DNA from: JBBQKF01 sp038326615
GTDB lineage: Bacteria; Bacillota; Clostridia; Saccharofermentanales; UBA5734
Direction of reading: 5' to 3'
Length of the DNA stretch: 17,163 nucleotides
Assembly (NCBI GenBank): GCA_038326615.1
Contig: JBBQKF010000066.1
Location: forward strand, 1-17,163
Program-made: the position numbers and the translations under genes
In this document: positions 6,286 through 13,382 of the stretch, piece by piece
Numbering within the stretch: the stretch's first letter is position 1
Layout of the letters: each line of letters begins with the position of its first letter
Notes under the pieces: generated by a model
What the model saw: only the letters and a program-made list of their open reading frames with translations
Database searches by the model: none
Told to the model about the DNA's origin: nothing

Positions 6286-8022
6286 CTATTTAATAGTGTC
6301 AGCTTCGTTTTCAGACTTAGCGGTATTTCTTATTTCGACACGACGGATTTTGCCACTGATTGTCTTAGGTAGCTCATCTAGAAACTCAACGATTCTTGGA
6401 TATTTATAAGGCGCGGTTGTATGTTTAACATGATCCTGTAATTCTTTAATAAGAGCCTCGCTCGGGAAATAGCCATTGGCAAGGACAATTGAGGCTTTTA
6501 CAACCTGTCCGCGGTCTGGATCAGGGAATGCAGTTACAGCACACTCTAACACGCAAGGATGTTCCTGCAAAGCGGATTCGACTTCAAAAGGGCCAATTCT
6601 GTAACCGGAGCACTTTATAACATCATCCGAGCGCCCAACAAACCAGTAATAACCATCTTCATCTTTCCACGCCACATCTCCGGTATTATAAAGATTGTCA
6701 TACATGCATTTGTCTGTAGCTTCTTTGTCACGGTAATAGCTTTGAAAAAGACCTATAGGCCATTCGTCATTTATTCCACGGATTACAATATTTCCTTCAG
6801 TTCCAACAGGACATGAACTGCCGTTTTCATCGACAATATCTATATTGTATATTGGTGACGGTTTACCCATTGAACCAGGTTTATGGATAACCCATTCAAA
6901 ATTTGCAGCAAGTACAGTCGTTTCTGTCTGGCCAAAACCCTCAGTAATCGGAAGGCCAGTAAGGCGTTTCCACTGATTGTAAACTTCAGGCTGTAATGGT
7001 TCGCCTGCGGTAAGACACATTCGAAGAGAAGACAAGTCGTAATCCTTAACATTTTCGTGGATCATGAACCTATATATCGTAGGAGGTGCACAAAAAGTTG
7101 TTACGTGGTAAGAAGATATTTTCTCAAGTAATAAGGCAGGTACAAATTTCTCCATATCGTAAACAAAATTGGTAACGCCGACAATCCACTGACCATATAT
7201 TTTGCCCCAGCCACATTTTGCCCAGCCAGTGTCAGAGACAGAAATGTGTACATCGTTATATTGAAGTTGTTGCCAATAACGAGCAGTAACAATATGACCT
7301 ATTGGATGGGTGAAGTTGTGATAGACCATTTTGGGCATTCCTGTGGTACCAGAAGTGAAATACAAAATCATGCAATCATTTCCGTGAGGCAATGAATCAC
7401 CCGATGGTTTATTCCAGATGCTTTTGCATAAAGCAAGTTCGGTGTTCAGATCAATCCATTCCAAAGGAACCTTCGAATAATAATTTGGGTTATCCTCTGT
7501 TGCCATCGCAGCATTAGTTTCAGGGAAAACAATTGCCTTTTTCTTCAGGGTTGTACAATCAGGAATAGCTTCATCAATAGCATCAATGACACCCTTGTCA
7601 GATATGCTGATAACAATACTTGCACTTGATGCGTTGCATCTGTATGCAATATCTTTCTTTGTCAGTTGAACAGTTGCTGGAATAAAAGCCACACCGAGTT
7701 TCATAAGTCCGAGAATAATAGGCCAGAACTGCCAGCGACGCTTAAGCATAAGCAATGCAACATCGCCTTTTTGAAGTCCCATCTCGCTAAATATGCATGC
7801 ATATTTGTCACTCATTAAAGAAAGATCAGTCCAGCTCAATTTAAGCTCATCCCCAAAATCATTACACCAAAGAAGTGCTATTTTGGCTGGATCGATTTTT
7901 GCCCATTCATCAATGACATCATAGGCGAAATTGAAATTATCTGGTATACAAAACTTAAGGTTCTGTTTGAAATCTTCGTAAGAATCAAACTTTTCGCGGT
8001 TAACAAATTTCTCGATCATCAT
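6286..8022 (-). CDS. AMP-forming acyl-CoA synthetase (acetyl-/medium-chain-like)
   Basis: 578 residues, the usual length. It activates a carboxylic acid with ATP to an acyl-adenylate and then forms the CoA thioester. The ANL-superfamily signatures are complete and in order: phosphate-binding loop YFTSGTTGMPK (221-231), GFGQTET (362-368), YNTGD (445-449), hinge GRSDDVIKCSGYRIGPFEVE (463-482), and the C-terminal SGKIRR with catalytic Lys558. The substrate cannot be fixed from sequence; the overall pattern fits the medium-chain or acetyl-CoA synthetase branch. GAGG lies 4 bases before the ATG at 8022 and 7 before a second ATG at 8019, so either may be used. It follows the XRE-cupin gene on the same strand after 273 bp. 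The C-terminal tail (SENEADTIK) is one unit of a 33-bp repeat that continues past the stop. Confidence 0.92.
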   Translation of the reverse strand: MMIEKFVNREKFDSYEDFKQNLKFCIPDNFNFAYDVIDEWAKIDPAKIALLWCNDFGDELKLSWTDLSLMSDKYACIFSEMGLQKGDVALLMLKRRWQFWPIILGLMKLGVAFIPATVQLTKKDIAYRCNASSASIVISISDKGVIDAIDEAIPDCTTLKKKAIVFPETNAAMATEDNPNYYSKVPLEWIDLNTELALCKSIWNKPSGDSLPHGNDCMILYFTSGTTGMPKMVYHNFTHPIGHIVTARYWQQLQYNDVHISVSDTGWAKCGWGKIYGQWIVGVTNFVYDMEKFVPALLLEKISSYHVTTFCAPPTIYRFMIHENVKDYDLSSLRMCLTAGEPLQPEVYNQWKRLTGLPITEGFGQTETTVLAANFEWVIHKPGSMGKPSPIYNIDIVDENGSSCPVGTEGNIVIRGINDEWPIGLFQSYYRDKEATDKCMYDNLYNTGDVAWKDEDGYYWFVGRSDDVIKCSGYRIGPFEVESALQEHPCVLECAVTAFPDPDRGQVVKASIVLANGYFPSEALIKELQDHVKHTTAPYKYPRIVEFLDELPKTISGKIRRVEIRNTAKSENEADTIK

Positions 8023-8295
8023 AAATCCTCAGCTAATCATATATTTTAGTTATTAAAGTCGATTTTAATACTTTATATTAGTAGAAACATTGAATATAGC
8101 TAGTACATAAAATCTTCTAAAAATTTCAAAGAACCTTAGTAAAACATACTAGAAATACTGAATAAAAAAATGCACTACAATAAAAATATTAATAGTAAAT
8201 TTTGCCTGTTAGAAATTTCCAAAAATCTTAAGTCTTTTCGAAGTCAATTATAAACTTATACAATATATTTAAAAGAACATACTATTAGTAGAATT
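8023..8295. other. Intergenic region between the XRE-cupin gene and the synthetase
   Basis: AT-rich, with no gene and no terminator seen. A 12-bp perfect palindrome, GTAGAATTCTAC (8288-8299), overlaps the regulator's stop codon and could be an operator. No -35/-10 pair is good enough to call, so the synthetase may be read from the upstream genes or from a promoter I cannot see. Confidence 0.45.
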
Positions 8296-8883
8296 CTACC
8301 CCTCATGCAAAATCACAGTAAGAAAAGTAGCTTGAGTTTCGCCCAAAGCTATCTGTCCGTGCGGAATTGTGGGGTCAAAATAAATCGAATCTCCCCTATC
8401 TAAATCAACAATGTTCTCTCCGATTATTACCCGGACTCTTCCATCCATAACCATATTAAACTCTTGACCTGGATGAGTTACAAGACTTGTTTTGTCTTTA
8501 TCTGATGGCTTGATTGTAACAAGCAGAGGCTCAATTTTACGGTTTTTAAAATTTGCAGCAAGACTTTTGAACTTGTAGCCTGCAAATCTTTCGATTTCAA
8601 CGCCCTGTCCATCCTTTACGACACAGTATTCGTTTAAGTTTGGTGACTTTCCTGTCATAAGGTCTGTAAGATCAATTTTGAGTATTTTAGAAATTTCATA
8701 CAGTGCACTGATGGAAATATCATGCACACCAAACTCATATCCTTCGTATTCACTTACGGGAACTGATAAAAAATCAGCCATCTGTTTAACCGAATACTCG
8801 CAAATCTGCCTCATTTCACGCACTCGAGCAGCAATATCCTTATTGTTTTCTTTCATAATGAGATTTATATGAGATAGCAACAA
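8296..8883 (-). CDS. XRE-family regulator with C-terminal cupin domain
   Basis: 195 residues from TTG 8883 or 186 from ATG 8856. AAAGGAG (8902-8896) is 12 bases from the TTG and about 39 from the ATG. The ATG gives MKENNKDIAARVREMRQ, the more usual N-terminus, but has no ribosome binding site of its own, so the start is uncertain. Residues ~18-75 (TTG numbering) are a helix-turn-helix DNA-binding domain (SVKQMADFLSVPVSEYEGYE as core). Residues ~115-192 are a cupin_2 barrel with THPGQEFNMVMDG and GDSIYFDPTIPHG, which include the usual ligand or metal residues (His137, His175). Regulators of this build are often next to acyl-CoA ligase genes, as here, and probably sense a small metabolite linked to that enzyme; this last point is inference. 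It starts 26 bases after the serine hydrolase stop, implying co-transcription. Confidence 0.88.
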   Translation of the reverse strand: MLLSHINLIMKENNKDIAARVREMRQICEYSVKQMADFLSVPVSEYEGYEFGVHDISISALYEISKILKIDLTDLMTGKSPNLNEYCVVKDGQGVEIERFAGYKFKSLAANFKNRKIEPLLVTIKPSDKDKTSLVTHPGQEFNMVMDGRVRVIIGENIVDLDRGDSIYFDPTIPHGQIALGETQATFLTVILHEG

Positions 8884-8909
8884 GCTAAATCATGTCTCCT
8901 TTCAAAAAT

Positions 8910-10151
8910 TTACGACACACCAAGAATGTAATTATAAAACATTGACGAAATCTCTGCAATAGCATCACGACCTGTTTTTTGACTTGAGTTTTCGGTAGTT
9001 ACACATATTACGAAAGGTTCTTTTGCAAAAACTATTCCAACATCGTTTTCGGTTCTCCAATCACTATTTGTTCCGATTTTGTGCGCAACAACAACAGAAG
9101 AGGGGAGCATAGCTGGAACACCAAATTTAAATACAGTGCTTTCAAGGTCTTTCATCAAAGGATCATAAGATGCTTTAGATTCTATCCACAAAGTGTAAAG
9201 GTTTTTGGCGTGCATTGCTAAATCCTTTGCGCAGGTGCGATGGCGACCAGACATTACAGCTCCTTTATAGTCTGTATATGTAACAGCTGTTCGGTATGGA
9301 ACTTCTTTTGAAATACCGGAAAGATAAGGCACAACAGTATCAATTCCACCAAGCTTGCGGATAACCATATTTGTTGCGCAATTATCGCTGATAGTTATTG
9401 AAAGCTGTGTTGTTCTTCGAATGGAATATTTAGTTCCATTTGCACTGTTAATAATTGAACCCGTACCAGGTTCCATATCACCTGCGGGGTAGGGCTTGTT
9501 ATTGTATGTAAGCATATCTGTAAAAAGATATTTACTTGCAGCAACATTTTTGTACAACAAAGTGTTTATTCCCAACTTAATCGAACTTGCGGCAACAAAT
9601 GGGTCTTTTTCACCGATTCCCCAGGTTTCGCCGTTTTTCAGATTAATATAATAAACACCAATTCTGCCTTTAAATTCATTAGCATAAGCAGAGATTTCTC
9701 CTTGTAGGTCGCTAAAAGTTGCAGCACGCTCAGCCGGTGACATTGGTGTTCCGGAAGAAGACGAGACGACTAATGAATCTGAATTTCCGGAAGTGATAGC
9801 TGTTCCAGAATTTCCTGAAGCACTAATTCCTGTGGAATTTACTGCAGAAAAGTTATCTGAAGATATCTGACCTGATTGAATAGCAGTTGTTGAAGATGAG
9901 TTTGAAAGTAAAGAGTTTGGGGGTTTCGTAGCGTTATTTTTTATTGCCAGAAAAATAGCAACAATTACAATCAAAGAAACTGCACCTAAAAGGAGGGTCA
10001 GCTGAAGTCTTTTTTGCTTCTTATATCGTCTTCTTTTTGAATTTGATGCATAAACCGACCCCAGTTTCATTGGATCATTGACTGAATTTGAGGGGGTAAC
10101 CGATCTTTCCCTTATAAACTGTGGTTGTTGCTTGTCCTGTGTCTTTTTCAT
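8910..10151 (-). CDS. Membrane-anchored class A beta-lactamase-like serine hydrolase
   Basis: 413 residues, ATG 10151 with GGAGG 6-7 bases upstream. A basic cytoplasmic N-terminus (residues 1-49, including KRRRYKKQKR) is followed by one membrane segment (~50-70) and a Ser/Thr/Asn-rich spacer (~80-135). A penicillin-recognizing serine hydrolase domain (~145-413) follows. Catalytic motifs: SSIK (Ser189, Lys192) = SxxK, SDN at 255-257, and KIG at 358-360 in place of KTG. The position corresponding to the class A general base Glu166 reads Thr in a simple count from SDN, and I find no ExxLN motif, so true beta-lactamase activity is doubtful. A role in peptidoglycan or D-amino-acid peptide processing is as likely. 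It is the first gene of the unit with the XRE-cupin regulator and the synthetase. Confidence 0.85.
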   Translation of the reverse strand: MKKTQDKQQPQFIRERSVTPSNSVNDPMKLGSVYASNSKRRRYKKQKRLQLTLLLGAVSLIVIVAIFLAIKNNATKPPNSLLSNSSSTTAIQSGQISSDNFSAVNSTGISASGNSGTAITSGNSDSLVVSSSSGTPMSPAERAATFSDLQGEISAYANEFKGRIGVYYINLKNGETWGIGEKDPFVAASSIKLGINTLLYKNVAASKYLFTDMLTYNNKPYPAGDMEPGTGSIINSANGTKYSIRRTTQLSITISDNCATNMVIRKLGGIDTVVPYLSGISKEVPYRTAVTYTDYKGAVMSGRHRTCAKDLAMHAKNLYTLWIESKASYDPLMKDLESTVFKFGVPAMLPSSVVVAHKIGTNSDWRTENDVGIVFAKEPFVICVTTENSSQKTGRDAIAEISSMFYNYILGVS

Positions 10152-10474
10152 TTATTCCTCCACGATTTATTCATCACAAAAAGCAATTGATAAATCATCA
10201 TCCTTTTATAAAAATGCCGCTACTGTCGCAGTGAATAATTTTTGTAGAATCTGAATTTATTCAGCTTTATATTCTGTTTTAGTTAAATGAACTTTTCCTT
10301 ATTTCTATTTAATATAGTTTTTAGATATTAATGTAGTGTAAAGAATCATTTAGCTTTTCTATTATACAAAATATAATGGCATTAGACAACCCATTCACAT
10401 TTTTAGAAAATAGATCTTCATATTTATAGAAAAAAGATTTACTGAGTTAACGCTATAGCCATTTTTTATAATTA
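10152..10474. other. Intergenic region, largely a second MITE-like sequence
   Basis: No gene is seen. 10208-10466 is described as element B. CTGAATTTATTCAG (10251-10264) is a small perfect hairpin. The promoter of the serine hydrolase, which reads leftward from here, must lie within or beside this repeat, but I cannot identify it with confidence. Confidence 0.45.
10208..10466. mobile_element. MITE-like element B (right of the synthetase operon), diverged
   Basis: Its right end (10438-10466) is the perfect 29-bp reverse complement of 6018-6046, the left end of element A. Its proposed left end, ATAAAAATG (10208-10216) with CAGTGAA and TGTAGAATC further in (10243-10251), shares these short words with element A in the same order and similar spacing. 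The right end is certain as a repeat; the left end is tentative. Confidence 0.4.
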
Positions 10475-10513
10475 AGAAAGCCTCCTAAAGCTAAAAAATC
10501 AACTTTAGAAGGC
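10475..10513 (-). terminator. Terminator downstream of fhs
   Basis: On the minus strand GCCTTCTAAAG (10513-10503) pairs with CTTTAGGAGGC (10490-10480) with one G-U pair, followed by TTTCTTAATT. It sits about 55 bases after the fhs stop codon and fits a Rho-independent terminator. The loop is 12 bases and the T-run imperfect. Confidence 0.65.
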
Positions 10514-10568
10514 AAATCCATAAATCGACTGATTATTAGAAATATTTACCAAGCAATTTCTCTGAAGT

Positions 10569-12239
10569 TTAGAAAAGACCTGAAATAACTCCGTCAGAAT
10601 CAATATCAATCTTTTCGGCTGCGGGCAGTTTAGGCAAGCCAGGCATTGTCATAATGTCTCCTGTGACTGCGACTATGAATCCTGCACCAGCAGAAAGTCT
10701 AACTTCGCGCACAGTAATATCAAATCCACTCGGACGTCCTAGAAGAGCGGCGTTATCTGAAAGTGAGTATTGAGTTTTAGCAACACATATCGGAAGCGAT
10801 CCGTATCCGAGACTTTCGATGTTCACGATGGACTTTTCTGCAGCAGCAGAATATACAACATTTGACGCACCATAGATTTTCGTTGAAATAGTTGAGATCT
10901 TTTCTTTAATTGTAGTATTAATTTCGTAGAGCAATTTAAATGCAGATGGCTTGTTATTAAGTACGTCAACAAGAGTATTTGCAAGTTCAACTCCGCCTTC
11001 GCCGCCTTTAGTAAAAACTTCAGACAATGCAACTTTAGCACCAAGCTTTTCACATTTTTTCTTAAGCAAAGCCAGTTCTTTGTCGGTATCGGTTGGAAAA
11101 CGGTTAATAGCGACAACGCATGGAAGCCCAAACAAGCTCATGTTTTCGATGTGTTTCTCGAGATTAACAAATCCTTTGGCAAGCGCATCTGTGTTTTCTT
11201 CAGAAAGCTGTGGTTTGGCAACACCGCCATTGTATTTAAGCGCGCGCACTGTTGCTACAATAACAACTGCATCTGGAGTAAGTCCGCCGTATCTGCATTT
11301 GATATCAAAAAATTTCTCAGCGCCAAGATCAGCTCCAAAACCAGCTTCTGTTATTACAACATCGGCGAGTTTAAGCGCAAGCTTAGTAGCAGACAAAGAG
11401 TTACAACCGTGTGCAATATTTGCGAAAGGTCCACCATGCATAATTGCAGGAGTGCCTTCGATTGTCTGCACAAGATTAGGTTTCAACGCGTCTTTAAGCA
11501 AAGCAGTCATTGCTCCCTGTGCATTTAGTTGACCGGCAGTTACTGGCTTGCCGTCATATGTATAACCGATAAGAATCCGTTTAATTCTTTCTTTGAGGTC
11601 GTCATAACTATCAGCCAGACAAAGAATAGCCATAATCTCAGATGCAACTGTAATTTGGAATCCATCTTGTCTAGGAACCCCATCGGTCTTTGATCCAAGG
11701 CCAATAATAATCTGGCGAAGTGCTCGGTCGTTCATGTCCAGACATCTCTTCCATGTAATCTGTCTTGGGTCAATTTGAAGTACATTACCCTGCTGTATAT
11801 GGTTATCCAATAAAGCTGCTAAAAGATTGTTAGCGGATGTTATAGCGTGCATATCACCTGTAAAATGCAGGTTAATATCTTCCATTGGCAGAACCTGTGA
11901 ATATCCACCACCAGCAGCTCCACCCTTAACTCCAAAAACAGGTCCGAGTGAAGGTTCGCGAAGTGCAATTATAGCATTCTGCCCTATTTTTGCCATTGCT
12001 TGTCCAAGTCCTACAGTTGTTGTGGTTTTGCCTTCTCCTGCAGGGGTTGGGTTAATTGCAGTTACAAGAACAAGTTTACCATCTTTCTTAGTTTTAAGTC
12101 TTTCAAATAGAGCAAAATCGAGCTTTGCCTTGTATTTTCCGTAAAGTTCAAGTTCTTCATCTTTAATTCCTAGTTTCTGTGAAATAGAACTAATAGGAGC
12201 CATTTTCGTACCAAGTGCGATTTCGATGTCAGATAACAT
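10569..12239 (-). CDS. fhs: Formate-tetrahydrofolate ligase
   Basis: 556 residues, the standard length for this enzyme, when started at ATG 12239. GAGGAGGT (12254-12247) is 7 bases upstream, whereas the longer reading frame from 12272 includes that site and is rejected. It joins formate to tetrahydrofolate using ATP, giving 10-formyl-THF for one-carbon metabolism, purine and formylmethionine synthesis, and the Wood-Ljungdahl methyl branch in acetogens. The ATP-binding signature TPAGEGKTTTTVGLGQA begins near residue 65. Family-typical stretches follow: REPSLGPVFGVKGGAAGGGY, FTGDMHAITSANNLLAALLDN, ITEAGFGADLGAEKFFDIKCR and GDIMTMPGLPKLPAAEKIDID at the C-terminus. It is complete, with no sign of damage. 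It is transcribed alone, away from veg, with a duplicated leader upstream and a hairpin terminator downstream. No other folate gene is in the window, so its metabolic context cannot be read here. Confidence 0.97.
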   Translation of the reverse strand: MLSDIEIALGTKMAPISSISQKLGIKDEELELYGKYKAKLDFALFERLKTKKDGKLVLVTAINPTPAGEGKTTTTVGLGQAMAKIGQNAIIALREPSLGPVFGVKGGAAGGGYSQVLPMEDINLHFTGDMHAITSANNLLAALLDNHIQQGNVLQIDPRQITWKRCLDMNDRALRQIIIGLGSKTDGVPRQDGFQITVASEIMAILCLADSYDDLKERIKRILIGYTYDGKPVTAGQLNAQGAMTALLKDALKPNLVQTIEGTPAIMHGGPFANIAHGCNSLSATKLALKLADVVITEAGFGADLGAEKFFDIKCRYGGLTPDAVVIVATVRALKYNGGVAKPQLSEENTDALAKGFVNLEKHIENMSLFGLPCVVAINRFPTDTDKELALLKKKCEKLGAKVALSEVFTKGGEGGVELANTLVDVLNNKPSAFKLLYEINTTIKEKISTISTKIYGASNVVYSAAAEKSIVNIESLGYGSLPICVAKTQYSLSDNAALLGRPSGFDITVREVRLSAGAGFIVAVTGDIMTMPGLPKLPAAEKIDIDSDGVISGLF

Positions 12240-12260
12240 AGATTTTACCTCCTCAAAATA

Positions 12261-12367
12261 TTGATGTGCCACCTTATAATAACTATAATTTATTATATCA
12301 TTAGGCTACTGTTTTGTGTTCAATTGATGTGCCACCTTACAATAAACTATAATTTATTATATCATTA
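12261..12367 (-). repeat. Duplicated ~44-bp leader/promoter segment upstream of fhs
   Basis: Copy 1 (12261-12303) and copy 2 (12324-12367) differ by one substitution and one single-base gap; their starts are 63 bp apart. In fhs orientation each copy has TATAAT, and TTGAAC lies 20 bases before it in both, so the duplication may give two weak promoters. Each also carries GGTGGCACATCAA. The copy nearest the gene ends just before the ribosome binding site. Confidence 0.8.
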
Positions 12368-12885
12368 TGCAAATCTAATATGTTCAACTGAGTTGCGAAA
12401 TTTATAACAATTTTATCAAAAAATTGATTTTTCACCTCGCATATAATTAAGGCTCTTTCCTCTATTCTACCTTGCTCACGAAAACGAGAAGACTAGGTGC
12501 GAGGATATTGTGTTAACTGCCTTCTTTTATATATTTGCAAATTACCTGAGAAACTTAATTCAATATAAATGAAAAAAGGGAATATAATTATTAATAATGT
12601 TTATAATTGGCTTTTTATATGCGATTCTTGTGTTATTAAATTATATACACACTCAAATTAAATAATGAGCTAATTGAAATCGCCTAAATGCCTAATTAAC
12701 AAGGGTTGTAAACAGTTTAGAGCTAAAGAGATTATCTAAGGAGAGAGGATTGCTTTGTAATTTAATAACCCATAAATAAAAAAGGTAATATATGTCATAT
12801 GCCATAAAACTGACTACAATAAATAGGAATTTGCACAACATTTAGCGAAAATTCGCTTTTAGACCACAATAAGTGGTATTTGCAA
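12368..12885. other. Intergenic region between fhs and veg
   Basis: No protein gene is seen. It contains the possible small RNA at 12449-12528, and two hairpins just ahead of the veg promoter: AGCGAA-AA-TTCGCT (12844-12857) and ACCAC-AATAA-GTGGT (12863-12877). A direct repeat, ATTTGCA (12829-12835 and 12878-12884), brackets this hairpin pair. The stretch 12530-12828 is AT-rich with nothing recognised. Confidence 0.5.
12449..12528 (+). ncRNA. Possible small structured RNA of unknown class
   Basis: TATAAT at 12442-12447 is followed 2 bases later by AAGGC (12449-12453), which pairs with GCCTT (12519-12523) just before CTTTTATA. Inside, CCTC/GAGG, ACCT/AGGT and CTC/GAG nest around ACGAAAAC, giving one long interrupted hairpin. 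There is no good -35 box at normal spacing. It does not match 6S, SRP, tmRNA or THF/ZTP riboswitch patterns as I know them. Low confidence. Confidence 0.25.
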
Positions 12886-12914
12886 TTGACTTTACCAAAT
12901 TAAAGTGATATAAT
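12886..12914 (+). promoter_or_regulatory. Sigma-A promoter of veg
   Basis: TTGACT (12886-12891), a 17-base spacer and TATAAT (12909-12914) form an almost perfect vegetative promoter, as expected for veg, known in Bacillus for its very strong promoter. Transcription should begin near 12921, giving a leader of about 70 bases. Confidence 0.9.
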
Positions 12915-12951
12915 ACGGACAGCTGCGTAATATCTTGCATGTAAATTGCAG

Positions 12952-12974
12952 TATATATTGCGCTTCAATATATA
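12952..12974 (+). promoter_or_regulatory. Leader hairpin in front of the veg ribosome binding site
   Basis: TATATATTG (12952-12960) pairs with CAATATATA (12966-12974) around CGCTT. It ends 4 bases before CGGAGG (12978-12983). It could protect the message or modulate ribosome access; there is no T-run, so it is not a terminator. Confidence 0.6.
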
Positions 12975-12991
12975 TTTCGGAGGTTTCACAT

Positions 12992-13270
12992 ATGATTGTT
13001 CGTAATGATGTCGATTCCTGTAGAAAAGGAATGGAAGCCCATGTAGGGAAAAGAATTCGACTTAAGTCCAGCGGCGGACGCAAACGCACCATAGTTCAAG
13101 AAGGAATTCTCGATAACTGCTACCCTAATGTTTTTACTGTACGTTGTTCAAGACGTAATTCATACCAGGAACTTGTGTCCTATAGCTATGTAGACGTTTT
13201 GACGAGAGTGGTGGAAGTTGCAGTGGAGTGCACGTCAGCAAGAATCAATACGAGCCCAGCTTTATCCTAA
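12992..13270 (+). CDS. veg: Veg family protein
   Basis: 92 residues from ATG 12992, with GGAGG (12979-12983) 8 bases before it. An upstream in-frame ATG at 12935 lies inside the leader and has no ribosome binding site, so it is rejected. The core is diagnostic of Veg (DUF1021): HVGKRIRLKSSGGRKRTIVQ (residues 17-36), then EGILDNCYPNVFTVRC and SYSYVDVLTRVVEV. Residues ~80-92 form a non-conserved tail. In Bacillus subtilis Veg promotes biofilm matrix gene expression; it is a small cytoplasmic protein, and the exact mechanism here is inferred. It is monocistronic, with a near-consensus promoter and a strong terminator, and diverges from fhs. The integrated element begins just after its terminator. 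Confidence 0.93.
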   Translation: MIVRNDVDSCRKGMEAHVGKRIRLKSSGGRKRTIVQEGILDNCYPNVFTVRCSRRNSYQELVSYSYVDVLTRVVEVAVECTSARINTSPALS

Positions 13271-13300
13271 TAAACATCCTAAATAGTTCTGAACCAATTA

Positions 13301-13328
13301 AAAGCCACTTCAATTGTGAAGTGGCTTT
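13301..13328 (+). terminator. Terminator of veg
   Basis: AAAGCCACTTCA (13301-13312) and TGAAGTGGCTTT (13317-13328) are perfect 12-bp arms around ATTG. The A and T ends of the stem let it work in both directions. It lies 30 bases after the veg stop. Confidence 0.85.
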
Positions 13329-13329
13329 G

Positions 13330-13356
13330 ATAAGGAAGTATTAGCCTTATGTAAGG
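13330..13356. other. Probable left boundary of the mobilizable element
   Basis: Between the veg and recombinase terminators lies a small symmetric block: ATAAGG (13330-13335) with CCTTAT (13345-13350), and CCTTA-TG-TAAGG (13345-13356). TnpX/TndX-type elements carry inverted recombinase-binding sites near their ends and cross over at a GA dinucleotide; GA occurs at 13329-13330. The exact end is inferred from this and from where host genes stop. Confidence 0.35.
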
Positions 13357-13382
13357 GCGGTGTAGCATTTGCTACGCCGTCC
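13355..13382 (-). terminator. Terminator overlapping the recombinase stop codon
   Basis: GGGCGGTGTAGC (13355-13366) pairs with GCTACGCCGTCC (13371-13382) around ATTT, with two G-U-type pairs. In recombinase orientation the stem contains the last codons and the TAG stop. There is no long T-run after it, so it may be a 3' protective hairpin rather than a full terminator. Confidence 0.6.

Noticed and set aside
6128..6409. 93-codon plus-strand ORF
   Set aside because: It is antisense to the synthetase C-terminus and the 33-bp repeats; its repeated residues only reflect that repeat.
10951..11532. 193-codon plus-strand ORF inside fhs
   Set aside because: It is the antisense frame of a strongly conserved gene, with no ribosome binding site and no recognisable domain.
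12261..12367. T-box or THF/ZTP riboswitch upstream of fhs
   Set aside because: GGTGGCAC resembles part of a T-box sequence, but the CCGCG part, specifier stem and terminator are missing. The conserved cores of THF and ZTP riboswitches as I know them are not present.
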